DNA of 64,000 nt from Tabrizicola soli (GTDB taxonomy: Bacteria; Pseudomonadota; Alphaproteobacteria; Rhodobacterales; Rhodobacteraceae), in assembly GCF_015999335.1 (NCBI RefSeq), contig NZ_JAEACP010000004.1, positions 1 through 64,000 of the forward strand. Direction: 5' to 3'. Below are positions 34,747 through 44,464 of the stretch, one piece after another (positions within the stretch are counted from its first letter, which is position 1; each line of letters starts with the position of its first letter). The notes beneath the pieces are model-generated. The model searched no databases and had not been told where the DNA came from. It saw only the letters and a program-made list of their open reading frames with translations. A program made the translations under genes and the position numbers.

Positions 34747-35409
34747 TCAGCCGACGGTGAGACGGGTCTTGTCGACCCAACCCTGGGAGATGGCAAATTC
34801 GACGATCTGCCGCCGTCCCGAGAGATTCAGCTTGCTGGAACCGCGCGCCTTGTAGGTCTCGATCGTCTTGCAGGACAGATCCAGTTCCTTGCCGATTTCC
34901 TTCAGCGACTTGCCATGCGCCACGGATTTCAGCACGAAAAGTTCGCGTTCGGACAGACGGGTATCCTGCGAGGCGATGGGCGGGTCTTCGGCGCCGGGTA
35001 GCGCGATCGCCGCCGCAAAGGCTGCATCAATGAATATCCCGCCCTGCGCCGTGGTCAGCAGGGCGATCTTGAGAATGTCGAAGGGCACGGTCCTGGGCAG
35101 GATTCCGCGAAAGCCCGCGGCGATGCAATGCCGCGCGAGATCCACCGAGTCCGAACTGGAATACCCCACCACCGACCGCCCGAAGGGGCCAAGGTCGCGG
35201 ATCAGCGTGGCGGGGGGCACCTCGTTTTGGGCCGGGTCGAGGAGGATGACGTCGAAATCCCCGGCCGCGGCGGGATCGGGCGTCGGTCCAAGAAAGACCG
35301 TCCGCGCCGAAAGGCTCATGTCCTGGGCCAGAAGGGCTGCGATGCCATCGGCAAGCAGCGGGTTGGCATCAATGATGGCGATGTTCAACTGGGTTTCAGT
35401 CGAATGCAT
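34747..35409 (-). CDS. LuxR/NarL-type response regulator, atypical receiver
   Basis: A 220-residue two-domain regulator. The N-terminal receiver-like domain (about 8-125) has a possible phosphorylation site D58 (VILLDPA), but the acidic pair that normally binds Mg2+ reads IIDANP (one Asp) and the conserved Lys is replaced by Arg (PRTVP, R106). The C-terminal LuxR helix-turn-helix (about 150-212) is intact (LSERELFVLKSVAHGKSLKEIGKELDLSCKTIETYKAR). It lies directly upstream of algD on the same strand, so it probably controls the exopolysaccharide operon. No sensor kinase is adjacent. Confidence 0.87.
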   Translation of the reverse strand: MHSTETQLNIAIIDANPLLADGIAALLAQDMSLSARTVFLGPTPDPAAAGDFDVILLDPAQNEVPPATLIRDLGPFGRSVVGYSSSDSVDLARHCIAAGFRGILPRTVPFDILKIALLTTAQGGIFIDAAFAAAIALPGAEDPPIASQDTRLSERELFVLKSVAHGKSLKEIGKELDLSCKTIETYKARGSSKLNLSGRRQIVEFAISQGWVDKTRLTVG

Positions 35410-35650
35410 TTTCGCGCCTCGATCAGGACATTCGGGTCACGCGCACCTGTTGCGTGCAGCGAGAACAGGCTCCGGGTCCGGCGATCAAACCATCCGTGCG
35501 GGGATTGGTTCCAGACAATTGTTTTGAGACCGGCGGAAATACCCGTTGGGGGGCGGGGAAAGCCGCCTATGCGCGTGCGCTTGCGCCATTCCGTCGGGGA
35601 AAAGGACGGTCGGCGGCAGGAATAGGTGCCGCCGATGCCCGCGCCGGGCC

Positions 35651-38600
35651 TCAGCTTTCGCGGAACTGATGCGCGACGGCGCGGTTGTGCCGCTCATGCG
35701 CGGCGTCGCTGCGCGCGATCAGGGTGTAGAACATCGGCACCACGAACAGGGTGAAGACCGTCCCGATCAGAAGCCCGGTGAAGATCACCAGACCCATCGC
35801 CTGGCGCGCGGCCGCGCCGGCGCCTTCGGCGATGATCAGCGGCACGACGGCGAGCACCATCGCCGCCGTGGTCATCAGGATCGGCCGCAGCCGCGTCTTC
35901 GCCGCCGCGACGATGGCCTGCCGCCGCGACGCGCCCTTCGTCTCGCGCTGTTGGTTGGCGAATTCCACCATCAGGATGCCGTGCTTGGTGATCAGCCCGA
36001 TCAGGGTGATCAGCCCGACCTGGGTATAGATGTTCAGGGTGCTGGCCCCGAAGAACAGCGGCAGCAATGCGCCGAAGATCGACAGGGGCACCGACATCAG
36101 GATGATGAACGGGTCGCGGAAGCTTTCGAACTGGGCCGCCAGCACCAGGTAGATCACCACCAGCGCCGCGCCGAAGGCCAGGAGGATGGTGTTCCCCTCG
36201 CTCTTCTCCAGCCGCGACTGGCCGGAATAGTCGATGAAGAACCCGTCCGGCAGGACCTCGGCCGCGATCCGCTCCAACTCGGCCAGGGCGACGCCGGTCG
36301 ACAGGCCGATCATCGGCATGGCCGTCAGGCTGGCCGAGTTCAGCTGGTTGAACTGCTCGATCGAGGCGGCGGCCACCGTGGGGGTGATCGACACCACCGA
36401 GGCCAGCGGCACCATCGCACCCGAGCGGGAGCGGACGAACAGCTGTTCCAGCCGCTCGGGGTTGTCGCGCCATTCGCTCGGGACCTGGGTGATCACGTCA
36501 TAGCTGTTCGAATCCCGGTCGAACTGCGCCACCGCGCCACCGCCGATCAGAAGGCCGAGCGTCGAGCCGATGTCGGCGACCGTCACCCCCAGAAGGGCCG
36601 CCCGGTCGCGGTCGATGGTGACGCGGACCTGCGGCGCGTCGAACGAAAGGCTGTTCTGCACCACGATGAACATGCCCGACTGCATCGCCTTGGCCCGGAT
36701 CTCCTCGGCGATCTCGACCACCCGCTCGGGGGCGTGGATCGACTGGATCACCATGGCGATCGGCAGCCCGCCCCCGGCCCCCGGCAGCGAGGGCGGGGCG
36801 AAGACAAAGCTCTGCAGCCCCGGCGTGCCGTCCAGGATCCCCTGGATCTGCTGCTGGATTTCCTTCTGGCTGCGGTTCCGGTCGGCCCAATCCTTCAGCG
36901 CCCAGATGTAGAAGCCGGTATTCGCCGCCCCCCCCATCCCCGCGACCGAGAACGAGGTCTGCACCTCCTCGATATCGGCGGTTCGGCGGCCGACCTCGCG
37001 GGTGAAGGCGTCGGTATAGGACAGGGTGGCATAGCGCGGCCCGTTCATGATCGCGAACAGGGCGCCGTTGTCCTCTTCCGGCGCCAGCTCGGAGGAGGTG
37101 TTCAGGAACATGAACCCGGTGGCCCCCAGCAGCGACACCACCATCAGCATGGTCACCGGCCGGTAGTCCAGCGAGGAGGAGACCCGCCGCTCGTACCAGT
37201 TCGAGACCCCGGTCAGGGTCCGATCGACGATGCGCTGGAAGCGGCCCGGCTCGCCCTCGTGCAGCAGGCGGGCGGACATGGTGGGGGTGATGGTCAGTGC
37301 CACCACGCCCGAGATGACCACCGATCCGGCCAGCGTCAGCGCGAATTCGGTGAACAGCGCCCCGGTCAACCCGCCGGTGAAGGCCAGGGGCGACAGCACG
37401 GCGGCAAGCGTGATCGTCATCGCGACGACGGGTCCGGTGATCTCCTTCATCCCGGTGATCGCCGCCTGGGCCGGGTGCATCCCGTCGTCGATGTGACGGT
37501 GGATGTTCTCGACCACGACGATGGCGTCGTCGACCACGAGGCCGATGGCCAGCACCATGGCCAGAAGGGTCAGGAGGTTGATCGAATAGCCCAGCGCCAG
37601 CATCACCGCGCAGACGCCGATCAGCGAGAGCGGGATTGTGACGATGGGCATCACCACCGAGCGGAACGAGCCGAGGAACAGCAGGATCACCACCATGACG
37701 ATCACCACCGCCTCGGCGATCGTCTTGAACACCTCCGAGATCGAGGCCGCGATGGTCTCGGTCGAGTCGTAGACGAGGTCGATGGTCATGCCCTGCGGCA
37801 GGGTCGCCACCAGCGCGGGCAGCGCCTCGTTGACGTTGGTGGCGACATCCAGCTGGTTCTCGCCCGGGGCGGGGACGATGCCGATGAAGGTGCCGGGTTC
37901 GCCCGCGAAGGTCACGATGGCGTCGGTCGAGCCCGAGGCAAGCTCGATCCGCGCCACGTCGCGCAGCCGCACCACGCCGTCCGGCCCCTGCACCAGGGGC
38001 AGCGCGCCGAAGGAATCCGGCGTCTGGATCGTGCTGTCCAGCGTCAGCGCATAGCTGAAATACTCGTTCTCGGTCTTGCCTGGGGCCGAAAGGAAGTTCG
38101 ACGACCGGATCGCGGCCAGCACCTCCGAGGCGGTGACCCCGCGGGCGGAAAGCTCCAGCGGGTCAAGCCAGACCCGCATCGCGAATTGCTGCGCCCCCAG
38201 GATCTCCATCTGGGCCACGCCCGCGATGTTCGTCACCCTGGGCCGCACCACCCGCTCGAGGTACTCGTTCAGTTCCTCGGGCGACATGTTGGGGTTCTGC
38301 ACCGCAAGATACATCAGGGCGAAGGTCATCCCCGTGCCCTTGACGATCACCGGATCCTCGGTGTCCTGCGGCAGTTGTCCGCGCACCTGCTGGACCTTGG
38401 ACATCACCTCGGTCAGGGCGATGTCGGGGTCCGCGCCCAGTTTCATCTGCACCGTCACCACCGAGGCCGAGGGCCGCGACTGGCTGGTGACGTAATCCAC
38501 GTTCTCGGTGGTCGAGACCGCCGCCGCGATGGGCGAGGTCACGAAGCCCTGGATCAGGTCGGGCGCGGCGCCGGGATAGACGGTCGTGATCGTGATCACG

Positions 38601-38728
38601 CTTTCCGAGACTTCCGGGTATTGCCGCACCGGCAGGTTCAGGACCGAGGCGAGGCCGACGAACAGGATCATCGCCGCAAGAACGGTGGATAGGACGGGCC
38701 TGCGGATGAAGAGTTCCGAAATATGCAT
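35651..38728 (-). CDS. RND efflux transporter permease (AcrB family)
   Basis: A 1025-residue inner-membrane RND pump. It starts MHISELFIRRPVLSTVLAA, as in MdtB/MuxB/MexW-like transporters. The proton-relay Asp pair is in LAIGLVVDDAIVVVENIHR, and the second-half counterpart is GLITKHGILMVEFAN. Length, two large periplasmic loops and 12 expected membrane segments are normal for a drug-type HAE1 pump. It follows its adaptor by nine bases. No outer-membrane TolC-like gene or local TetR regulator is seen, so it probably uses a TolC encoded elsewhere. Confidence 0.94.
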   Translation of the reverse strand: MHISELFIRRPVLSTVLAAMILFVGLASVLNLPVRQYPEVSESVITITTVYPGAAPDLIQGFVTSPIAAAVSTTENVDYVTSQSRPSASVVTVQMKLGADPDIALTEVMSKVQQVRGQLPQDTEDPVIVKGTGMTFALMYLAVQNPNMSPEELNEYLERVVRPRVTNIAGVAQMEILGAQQFAMRVWLDPLELSARGVTASEVLAAIRSSNFLSAPGKTENEYFSYALTLDSTIQTPDSFGALPLVQGPDGVVRLRDVARIELASGSTDAIVTFAGEPGTFIGIVPAPGENQLDVATNVNEALPALVATLPQGMTIDLVYDSTETIAASISEVFKTIAEAVVIVMVVILLFLGSFRSVVMPIVTIPLSLIGVCAVMLALGYSINLLTLLAMVLAIGLVVDDAIVVVENIHRHIDDGMHPAQAAITGMKEITGPVVAMTITLAAVLSPLAFTGGLTGALFTEFALTLAGSVVISGVVALTITPTMSARLLHEGEPGRFQRIVDRTLTGVSNWYERRVSSSLDYRPVTMLMVVSLLGATGFMFLNTSSELAPEEDNGALFAIMNGPRYATLSYTDAFTREVGRRTADIEEVQTSFSVAGMGGAANTGFYIWALKDWADRNRSQKEIQQQIQGILDGTPGLQSFVFAPPSLPGAGGGLPIAMVIQSIHAPERVVEIAEEIRAKAMQSGMFIVVQNSLSFDAPQVRVTIDRDRAALLGVTVADIGSTLGLLIGGGAVAQFDRDSNSYDVITQVPSEWRDNPERLEQLFVRSRSGAMVPLASVVSITPTVAAASIEQFNQLNSASLTAMPMIGLSTGVALAELERIAAEVLPDGFFIDYSGQSRLEKSEGNTILLAFGAALVVIYLVLAAQFESFRDPFIILMSVPLSIFGALLPLFFGASTLNIYTQVGLITLIGLITKHGILMVEFANQQRETKGASRRQAIVAAAKTRLRPILMTTAAMVLAVVPLIIAEGAGAAARQAMGLVIFTGLLIGTVFTLFVVPMFYTLIARSDAAHERHNRAVAHQFRES

Positions 38729-38737
38729 CTGGGGCCC

Positions 38738-39829
38738 CTATTCGCCGGTGGACAGGTCGACCGACGTGTCGATCGCCACCTTCGCCCCGTTGGAAAGCCG
38801 GTTCTGCCCCGAGGTCACGACACGGTCTCCCGCCGCCAGCCCCTCGGTCACCTCGATCTGGCCGCCGTTGCGCCGGCCGGTCTGGACAAAGACCTGCGCC
38901 GCGGTCAGCGCGTCGCCCTCGCCCGCCTTCACCACATAGGCGTAGCTGCCGTAGAGGCTGGAGACGATGGCCGTCTGCGGAACCGCGATCACCCCCTCCT
39001 CGACCGGCAGCGAGACGCGCACCCGCAGGAACTGCCCCGGCAGAAGCTTGCCCTCGGGATTGTCCACCTCGGCCCGCACCTTCGCCAGGCGCGAGTTCGG
39101 ATCGACCTGCGGCTCGATCGCGATGATCCGTCCGGCCGCGTCGAAAGCGCCGACCTCGGTCTTGACCGTCACCTCGCGCCCCAGTTCCAGCGAGGAAAGC
39201 TGCTGCTCGGGCACGGTGAAATCGACATACATCCGGTCAAGGTCCTGCAGCGTGGCATAGATCGTGCCGGGCACGACATATTGCCCGACCTCGACGCGCG
39301 GAATCCCGATCACCCCGGCGAAGGGCGCACGCAACTGCCTTGCATCCAGCGCCGCCTGCAGCTGCGCCACCTGCGCGCGGGCGCTCTCCACCTGCGCCTC
39401 GGCGCTTTCCAGCGTGTTCGCCGCCCCCACGCCGCGCGTGGTCAGGGTCTCGGCCCGGCTGGCCTCGGCCAGGGCCACGGCAAGCGCGGCCTCGCCGGCG
39501 GCAAGTCCCGCCTTCTCGGCCCTGTCGTCGATCTGCACCAGGACCTGATCCTCGACCACCTCGGCATTGCCCTTGAAGTCGATGCTGCGCACGAGGCCGC
39601 TCGATTCAGTCGCGAGATCCACCCCCCGCGCCGCGATCGCGGTGCCCACCGCCTCGAAGCCCGGCTCCCAGGACTGGGGCTGCACATCAAGCACCGTCAC
39701 CGGCACCGGCGGCGGCACGGCCCCGGCCATGAACTGCGCGATCATGTCGTCGCGGAAGAACTTGAACCAGACGATGCCACCCACGATCAGCCCAAGCAGC
39801 ACGATGGCGATAAGCAGGCGTTTGAACAT
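38738..39829 (-). CDS. RND efflux periplasmic adaptor (MFP) subunit
   Basis: A 363-residue membrane fusion protein. It has one N-terminal anchor (MFKRLLIAIVLLGLIVGGIVWFKFF), lipoyl halves (ESSGLVRSIDFKGNAEVVEDQVLVQIDD and LRAPFAGVIGIPRVEVGQYV), an alpha-hairpin with Ala-rich heptads around 100-145, and a C-terminal beta-barrel. It bridges the RND pump encoded next to a TolC-type channel. It is first in the two-gene unit; no regulator sits immediately upstream. Confidence 0.92.
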   Translation of the reverse strand: MFKRLLIAIVLLGLIVGGIVWFKFFRDDMIAQFMAGAVPPPVPVTVLDVQPQSWEPGFEAVGTAIAARGVDLATESSGLVRSIDFKGNAEVVEDQVLVQIDDRAEKAGLAAGEAALAVALAEASRAETLTTRGVGAANTLESAEAQVESARAQVAQLQAALDARQLRAPFAGVIGIPRVEVGQYVVPGTIYATLQDLDRMYVDFTVPEQQLSSLELGREVTVKTEVGAFDAAGRIIAIEPQVDPNSRLAKVRAEVDNPEGKLLPGQFLRVRVSLPVEEGVIAVPQTAIVSSLYGSYAYVVKAGEGDALTAAQVFVQTGRRNGGQIEVTEGLAAGDRVVTSGQNRLSNGAKVAIDTSVDLSTGE

Positions 39830-40182
39830 GTCGTCTCTCGTTCAGCTGAAAATGGTCAGGCCGGAGGGCGCAGGGCCCCTGTCGAATGGATCAGTGAACC
39901 ATGTGTCGCCCATCGTGGCAAAGGTCAACCTCAGACGGGCGTTATCGCCAACATTCCGTGACGCAAAGGCCCGGCCGGCGACGATGCCAGCTGGCTTCCC
40001 ACCGGCACCTCCCCGGTCGCAACCCCGATGGCCGCCCTTGGACATCGCGGCCCGCCCCTCGTCGATCCAACGTACCTTGCCCCGGCGCATTGTCTCTGGC
40101 AAGTCTGGCGAATTCGTCCCGGATCGACATCTTGCGTTCCTTGACCGTGGCGGCCGCCACATCCGGAACGGGACGAAGTCCG
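39830..40182. other. Intergenic region between the efflux adaptor and metI
   Basis: No convincing gene is seen in these 353 bases. On the minus strand an 82-codon frame (39842-40090, beginning MRRGKVRWIDEGRAAM) is open and not ruled out, but it has only a weak ribosome site and no family resemblance. No strong terminator is visible after metI. Confidence 0.4.
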
Positions 40183-40836
40183 TCAGCGTTTGTCGATCCG
40201 GCGGGCAAGGCTGTCGCCAGCCCATTGCAGCCCGGCCACCATGACGATCAGGATCGCCACCACCGCCAGCATCACCGCAGTCTCGAAGCGCTGGTAGCCG
40301 TAGCGGATGGCAATGTCGCCCAGCCCCCCGGCCCCGACCGCCCCCGCCATGGCCGAGGCGCCGATCAGTGTCACCAGCGTGACGGTGAAGCCCGAGACGA
40401 TGCCGGGCAGCGCCTCGGGGATCAGCACCTCGCGCAGTATGGTCCAGCGGGTCGCCCCCATGGCGCGGGCGGCGTCGATCAGCGCGCGGTCGACCTCGCG
40501 CAGGGAAACCTCGGCCACGCGGGCGTAATAGGGCGCGGCGGCGATGGTCAGCGGCACGATGGCGGCCGCGATCCCGATGGCCGAGCCGGTGATCAGCCGG
40601 GTCAGCGGGATCACCGCGACCAGCAGGATGATGAACGGGACCGAGCGCAGCGCGTTGACCACGAGGCCAAGCACCCGGTTCAGCGCCAGGTTCTGGAAGA
40701 TGCCGTCGCGGTCGGTGGTGACCAGGATCAGCGCCAGCGGCAGGCCGATCACGAAGGACAGCGCACCGGAGACGCCGGTCATCACCAGCGTCTCCCACAG
40801 CCCCTGCACCAGCAGGTCAAACATCGCGCGGGACAT
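40183..40836 (-). CDS. metI: Methionine ABC transporter permease (MetI)
   Basis: A 217-residue inner-membrane permease of the D/L-methionine uptake system, with five hydrophobic segments. The EAA loop is LIDAARAMGATRWTILREVLIPEALPGI. Its start lies inside the end of metN (20-base overlap), consistent with co-translation. Gene order metQ-metN-metI leaves little doubt about the function. The C-terminus GDSLARRIDKR is typical. Confidence 0.93.
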   Translation of the reverse strand: MSRAMFDLLVQGLWETLVMTGVSGALSFVIGLPLALILVTTDRDGIFQNLALNRVLGLVVNALRSVPFIILLVAVIPLTRLITGSAIGIAAAIVPLTIAAAPYYARVAEVSLREVDRALIDAARAMGATRWTILREVLIPEALPGIVSGFTVTLVTLIGASAMAGAVGAGGLGDIAIRYGYQRFETAVMLAVVAILIVMVAGLQWAGDSLARRIDKR

Positions 40837-41860
40837 GGCCCAGCACCTCGATCGCGGTTGTTTCGGGTTGAAGCCGGGCCACCACGGCGGCCACCAGGCC
40901 GGGATCGCTGGTGCCCAGCGCCAGGAACAGGCGGCCGTAAGGCTCGCCCTGGACGTCGTTCAGCCCGCCATGCAGCAGGCGCGGCGGTTGGCCGGTGATC
41001 CCCTCGATGATCGCCAGCAGCGGCTGGCGCGCGGCCGCGCCGTAGACATCGACGCGGATCAGCGCCTGTTCGCCCTGCGCCGTGATGCGCGCGGCCAGAT
41101 CCTGCGGCAGCACCGGCGACAGGCCGCGCAACAGGCTGCGCGTCGTCTCGGCCTGCGGCGAGGCCAGCACCCGCGCGACCGGCCCCTGTTCCACGATCCG
41201 GCCCGCGTCCAGCACCAGCACCCGGTGCGCGATCTGGCGGACGACCTCCATCTCATGCGTGATCATCAGGATCGTGACGCCCAGCTGGCGGTTCACGTCC
41301 TGCAGAAGCGTCAGGATCGCCTGCGTCGTCTCGGGGTCCAGCGCCGAGGTCGCCTCGTCCGACAGAAGGAGCAGCGGATCGGCCGCCAGCGCCCGCGCGA
41401 TGCCGACACGCTGCTTCTGCCCGCCCGAGAGCCGCGCCGGGTAGGCGTCGGCCTTGTCGGCCAGACCGACCAGATCCAGGAGGTCCATCACCTTGGCCCG
41501 GCGCTGCGCCGCAGGCTGGCCCGCGATCTTCAGCGGCAGGGCGACATTCTCGGCCACGGTTTTGGCGGACAAGAGGTTGAAATGCTGGAAGATCATCCCG
41601 ATCCGGCGCCGGATCGGCTGCAGCGCCTGTTCCGACAGGCCGGTGATGTCGGTGCCGTCGATCTCCACCCGCCCCGCCTGCGGCCGGTCCAGCCCGTTCA
41701 GGCAGCGGATCAGCGTCGACTTCCCCGCGCCCGAGCGGCCGATCAGCCCGACGATCTCGCCGGCCTCCAGCCTCAGCGAGATGCCGTCCAGCGCCGGGCG
41801 GTCGGAGAACCGCCGCTCCACCCCCTCCAGCCGCACCACGGGGCGCTTCAAGCCGGTCAT
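40817..41860 (-). CDS. metN: Methionine ABC transporter ATP-binding protein (MetN)
   Basis: A 347-residue ATPase. Walker A is GRSGAGKST, the signature LSGGQKQR, and Walker B LLLSDEATSALDPET, with His in MITHEMEV. Beyond residue 250 lies the C-terminal NIL/ACT-like domain (LIRVDVYGAAARQPLLAIIEG) that senses methionine and trans-inhibits uptake in MetN. It lies 74 bases after metQ. Confidence 0.94.
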   Translation of the reverse strand: MTGLKRPVVRLEGVERRFSDRPALDGISLRLEAGEIVGLIGRSGAGKSTLIRCLNGLDRPQAGRVEIDGTDITGLSEQALQPIRRRIGMIFQHFNLLSAKTVAENVALPLKIAGQPAAQRRAKVMDLLDLVGLADKADAYPARLSGGQKQRVGIARALAADPLLLLSDEATSALDPETTQAILTLLQDVNRQLGVTILMITHEMEVVRQIAHRVLVLDAGRIVEQGPVARVLASPQAETTRSLLRGLSPVLPQDLAARITAQGEQALIRVDVYGAAARQPLLAIIEGITGQPPRLLHGGLNDVQGEPYGRLFLALGTSDPGLVAAVVARLQPETTAIEVLGHVPRDV

Positions 41861-41934
41861 TCCATCTTTTCCTTCAAATGCTGGCAGGCGCCCCCCGTAT
41901 CGGGCGCGCCTGCCGGAAGTTCAAGGGCCAGGGC

Positions 41935-42735
41935 TTACCAGGCCGGGGACGCCGCGCCCTTGTAGGCGGTGGCATAGGCCTCTTTCACCGCGTCGCTCTG
42001 GAAGGCGCTGCGCAGGGTCTCGACCCAGGCCGCGTCCTTGTCCTCGGTCCGGACGGCGATGAAGTTCATGTAGGGGTTGTTCTCGCCCGATTCCTGCGCG
42101 ATGCGGAAGTCCAGGAGCCCGGCCTTGGCGGCCCAGTCGGTGTTGACCACGGCGGCGTCCAGATCGTCGATCGCCCGGCCCACGACGCCCGCGTCCAACT
42201 CGCGCAGGTCGAAGTTCTTCGGATTCTCGGTCACGTCGATCACCGTGGCCAGGATCCCGGCCTCGGGGTTCAGCTTGATCAGGCCCAGCTGCTCCAGCAC
42301 CTTCAGCGCCCGGCCGCCGTTCGACGGATCGTTCGGCAGGCCGATCACCGCGCCTTCGGGCAGCTCTTCCAGCGTCTTGTAGGTCTTGGAATAGACGCCG
42401 ATCGGGAAGATCGCCGTGTCGATCACCGGGGTGATCGCATAGCCATGCGCCTCGACCTGGGCTTCCAGATAGGGGCCGTGCTGGAAGGCGTTCGCGTCGA
42501 TTTCCTTGTTCGCCAGCGCCTCGTTCGGCTGGGTGTAGTCGTTGAAGATCACCGTCTCGAGGGTCAGCCCGGCCGCCTTCGCCTGTTCGGCCACGGCGGC
42601 CCAGACGGTCTCGTCCTCGCCGCCCATGATGCCGACCTTCAGGGTGGTTTCCTGGGCGCTGACGGCAGAGGTCAGGGCCAGTGCGGCCGCAAGGGCAAAG
42701 GCACCGCGGCGGGTGATGGAGATGATGGGCGACAT
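41935..42735 (-). CDS. metQ: Methionine-binding protein (MetQ/NlpA family)
   Basis: A 266-residue NlpA-family solute-binding protein feeding MetNI. The export signal MSPIISITRRGAFALAAALALTSAVSA has twin arginines, so Tat export is possible, and no lipobox Cys, unlike many MetQ lipoproteins. The mature domain has TLKVGIMGGEDETVWA and the family's DVTENPKNFDLRELDA and NPYMNFIAVR. GAGGATACCA precedes the ATG. No SAM riboswitch was recognised in the leader. Confidence 0.92.
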   Translation of the reverse strand: MSPIISITRRGAFALAAALALTSAVSAQETTLKVGIMGGEDETVWAAVAEQAKAAGLTLETVIFNDYTQPNEALANKEIDANAFQHGPYLEAQVEAHGYAITPVIDTAIFPIGVYSKTYKTLEELPEGAVIGLPNDPSNGGRALKVLEQLGLIKLNPEAGILATVIDVTENPKNFDLRELDAGVVGRAIDDLDAAVVNTDWAAKAGLLDFRIAQESGENNPYMNFIAVRTEDKDAAWVETLRSAFQSDAVKEAYATAYKGAASPAW

Positions 42736-42984
42736 TGGTATCCTCGTATCTTCGATGGTCCGGCCAGCGCCGGAGCGGCACGGTTATCACTCGCAGGCGC
42801 AGCAATGACAATGCAGCCGCAGAGAACACTTTGCCGAACTTCGCAGCCGCATTGGAACATCCTGGGCGATTTCGCGCGCTCCGCAGAATACTGACCGATG
42901 GCGCCCGTCCAAAGCGCCGAATCGCCCATTCGCGCTGCTGGACCGGACTGCGGGCGCAGGACGTGACGCCCAAGGGTCCGACGC

Positions 42985-43179
42985 CGGATGAACGCCAGTC
43001 CCTTGCCGCGCTGCAGGCGAGGTCCACGTCCTGTTCGGCGAAACGGGGCAGCGTCATCAAGGGCTGTCGTCGCCCCCCGGTCCAAGACGCGCGCGCCCGG
43101 CATCGGCGCGATGTTCCAGGAGTTCAGCCTGGTGCCGCACCTGACCGTAAAGGAGAATCCCTGGACACGAGAGCGCCAG
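42985..43179 (+). pseudogene. Decayed sugar-type ABC ATPase fragment (RbsA-like)
   Basis: In one plus frame 43084-43179 encodes GIGAMFQEFSLVPHLTVKEN, the Q-loop region of sugar or purine-type ABC ATPases. Just upstream, in a different frame near 43016-43060, GEVHVLFGE followed by a broken lysine-less loop corresponds to the Walker A lead-in (GEVHALLGENGAGKST). The parts are out of frame, and the P-loop itself is truncated by small deletions. No start, signature or Walker B remains, so this is a relic. It occupies part of the 739-bp stretch 42736-43474, the rest of which shows no gene. Confidence 0.7.
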
Positions 43180-43415
43180 GTCCGGCCAACTATCGCGCCA
43201 GCATCAGCGCAGGATGACGACCAGTCAGAGAAAGCAGATGAGTGCGCAAGATTACCCGCCAGAGATTCGGTGATCGGAAATTTCCTTCTATTTCAATTGG
43301 TTATTTACCAGCCGCTCAAAAATGAAACCAATACCCTGCGCAGAAAGCAATAAGGTGCGCATGGTTTTCCCGGGCAAGCAGAGGCCAGGGGTCGAGCGCC
43401 CAGGTTCCCGCGCAT

Positions 43416-43440
43416 GAAAAAACCCGCGCCGAGGCGCGGA
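43416..43440 (-). terminator. Rho-independent terminator after tniB
   Basis: On the minus strand CCGCGC-CTCG-GCGCGG forms a 6-bp GC stem with a 4-base loop (43424-43439), followed by G and six T residues. It lies 35 bases after the tniB stop and would end transcription of the transposition genes. Confidence 0.8.
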
Positions 43441-43474
43441 TTGATCGGATCTTGGATATTGGGCTGGCCTGAAC

Positions 43475-44464
43475 TCAGGTCTCGATGGCAGCCTGGAATG
43501 GCTTGTCCTTACGGAAGAGGGTCCGGTAACCCTCATGGGTAAAGGGGGTTGCTGCCCGGTTCATGCCGGTCTTCTCGACCCAGACCTCGATGAAATGCTC
43601 GGACGTCAGGATTTTCGCCCCTGCTTCGGCCGCAAGCGCGGCCGCATCGAATGTCAGCTTGATGAGATTTCCCCATCTGAAGGCCGCGCCAGTGGCGAGG
43701 GAGTGATAGAAACCCTCGGTCCGCAGCTGATCGCCGGCCTCGAGACCGGCGGCCATCGCGTAACTGCCGACGATCTCGTGGATCGTATTGTAATCGGGGG
43801 CTATCCCACCGTCGGGTTCGGCCGAGAGGTCAATGTCGGCAAAGCGGAGATGGGTCACCAGGCGGTGGAGCTGGGGTTCTTCCTGGATATAACCGGTGAG
43901 TTCCGGCACCCCGGAGAGGATCAGCATCAACGGCCAGTCATGGGATTTCATGAGGGTCTTGAAGGCATCGAGGATCGTCAGCCGCCCGCTTTCGTTCCGG
44001 GAGCGCAGGATGTGCTGAGCTTCGTCGTAATGGATGCCCACGATGCCCTGGAGCCGGGCGTGGCCGACCACCCGCTCCCAGATCTCGGCTTGCGTCTGGC
44101 GGCTGCTGGCTGGGACCGGATAGCCCATGGCATGGAGCGTCTTGCGGCCGAGGTCCTTCCAGCCACCCTTGGAATCCAGTACGCATTCGATGATCCGCGC
44201 CGGCCTGCCGTCGGGCAGTGCCAACCCGCTTTCGTTGAACCGGTGGAGGAGATCGGCGATCTCCCTGGTCTTGCCGCTTCCGGAAGGGCCGGTGACGAGA
44301 AGACACTCGGTCTCGAAGCGCCGACCACCGCGCAGGCTGCCCAGGTGTCTGCTGAACAGGCGGGCGAAGGCAGTCTCCAGCTCCCTGGCACGGGAGAGCG
44401 GGTAGTGCCGGTCGGAGAGCCGGGTCATCAGTTCGGCGATCTCGGGAATTACGAAGGGGGTCAC
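43475..44464 (-). CDS. tniB: TniB/TnsC-like transposition AAA+ ATPase
   Basis: A 329-residue AAA+ regulator of transposition. Walker A is GPSGSGKT (59-66) and Walker B IHYDEAQ (D147-E148), with the sensor segment MLILSGVPEL, the layout of TniB/TnsC proteins that choose target DNA and activate the transposase. It overlaps tniA by four bases. It is intact, unlike the TnsA-like gene of the same operon. A TniQ gene would normally follow and is absent. Confidence 0.88.
   Translation of the reverse strand: MTPFVIPEIAELMTRLSDRHYPLSRARELETAFARLFSRHLGSLRGGRRFETECLLVTGPSGSGKTREIADLLHRFNESGLALPDGRPARIIECVLDSKGGWKDLGRKTLHAMGYPVPASSRQTQAEIWERVVGHARLQGIVGIHYDEAQHILRSRNESGRLTILDAFKTLMKSHDWPLMLILSGVPELTGYIQEEPQLHRLVTHLRFADIDLSAEPDGGIAPDYNTIHEIVGSYAMAAGLEAGDQLRTEGFYHSLATGAAFRWGNLIKLTFDAAALAAEAGAKILTSEHFIEVWVEKTGMNRAATPFTHEGYRTLFRKDKPFQAAIET

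Noticed and set aside
35546-38692. Very long open frame opposite the RND pump gene
   Set aside because: It is a high-GC shadow: composition is His/Arg/Gly-rich with no family motif, while the minus strand encodes a clear AcrB-type pump.
42736-42900. SAM riboswitch upstream of metQ
   Set aside because: No SAM-I or SAM-II conserved core was recognisable in the leader on the minus strand.
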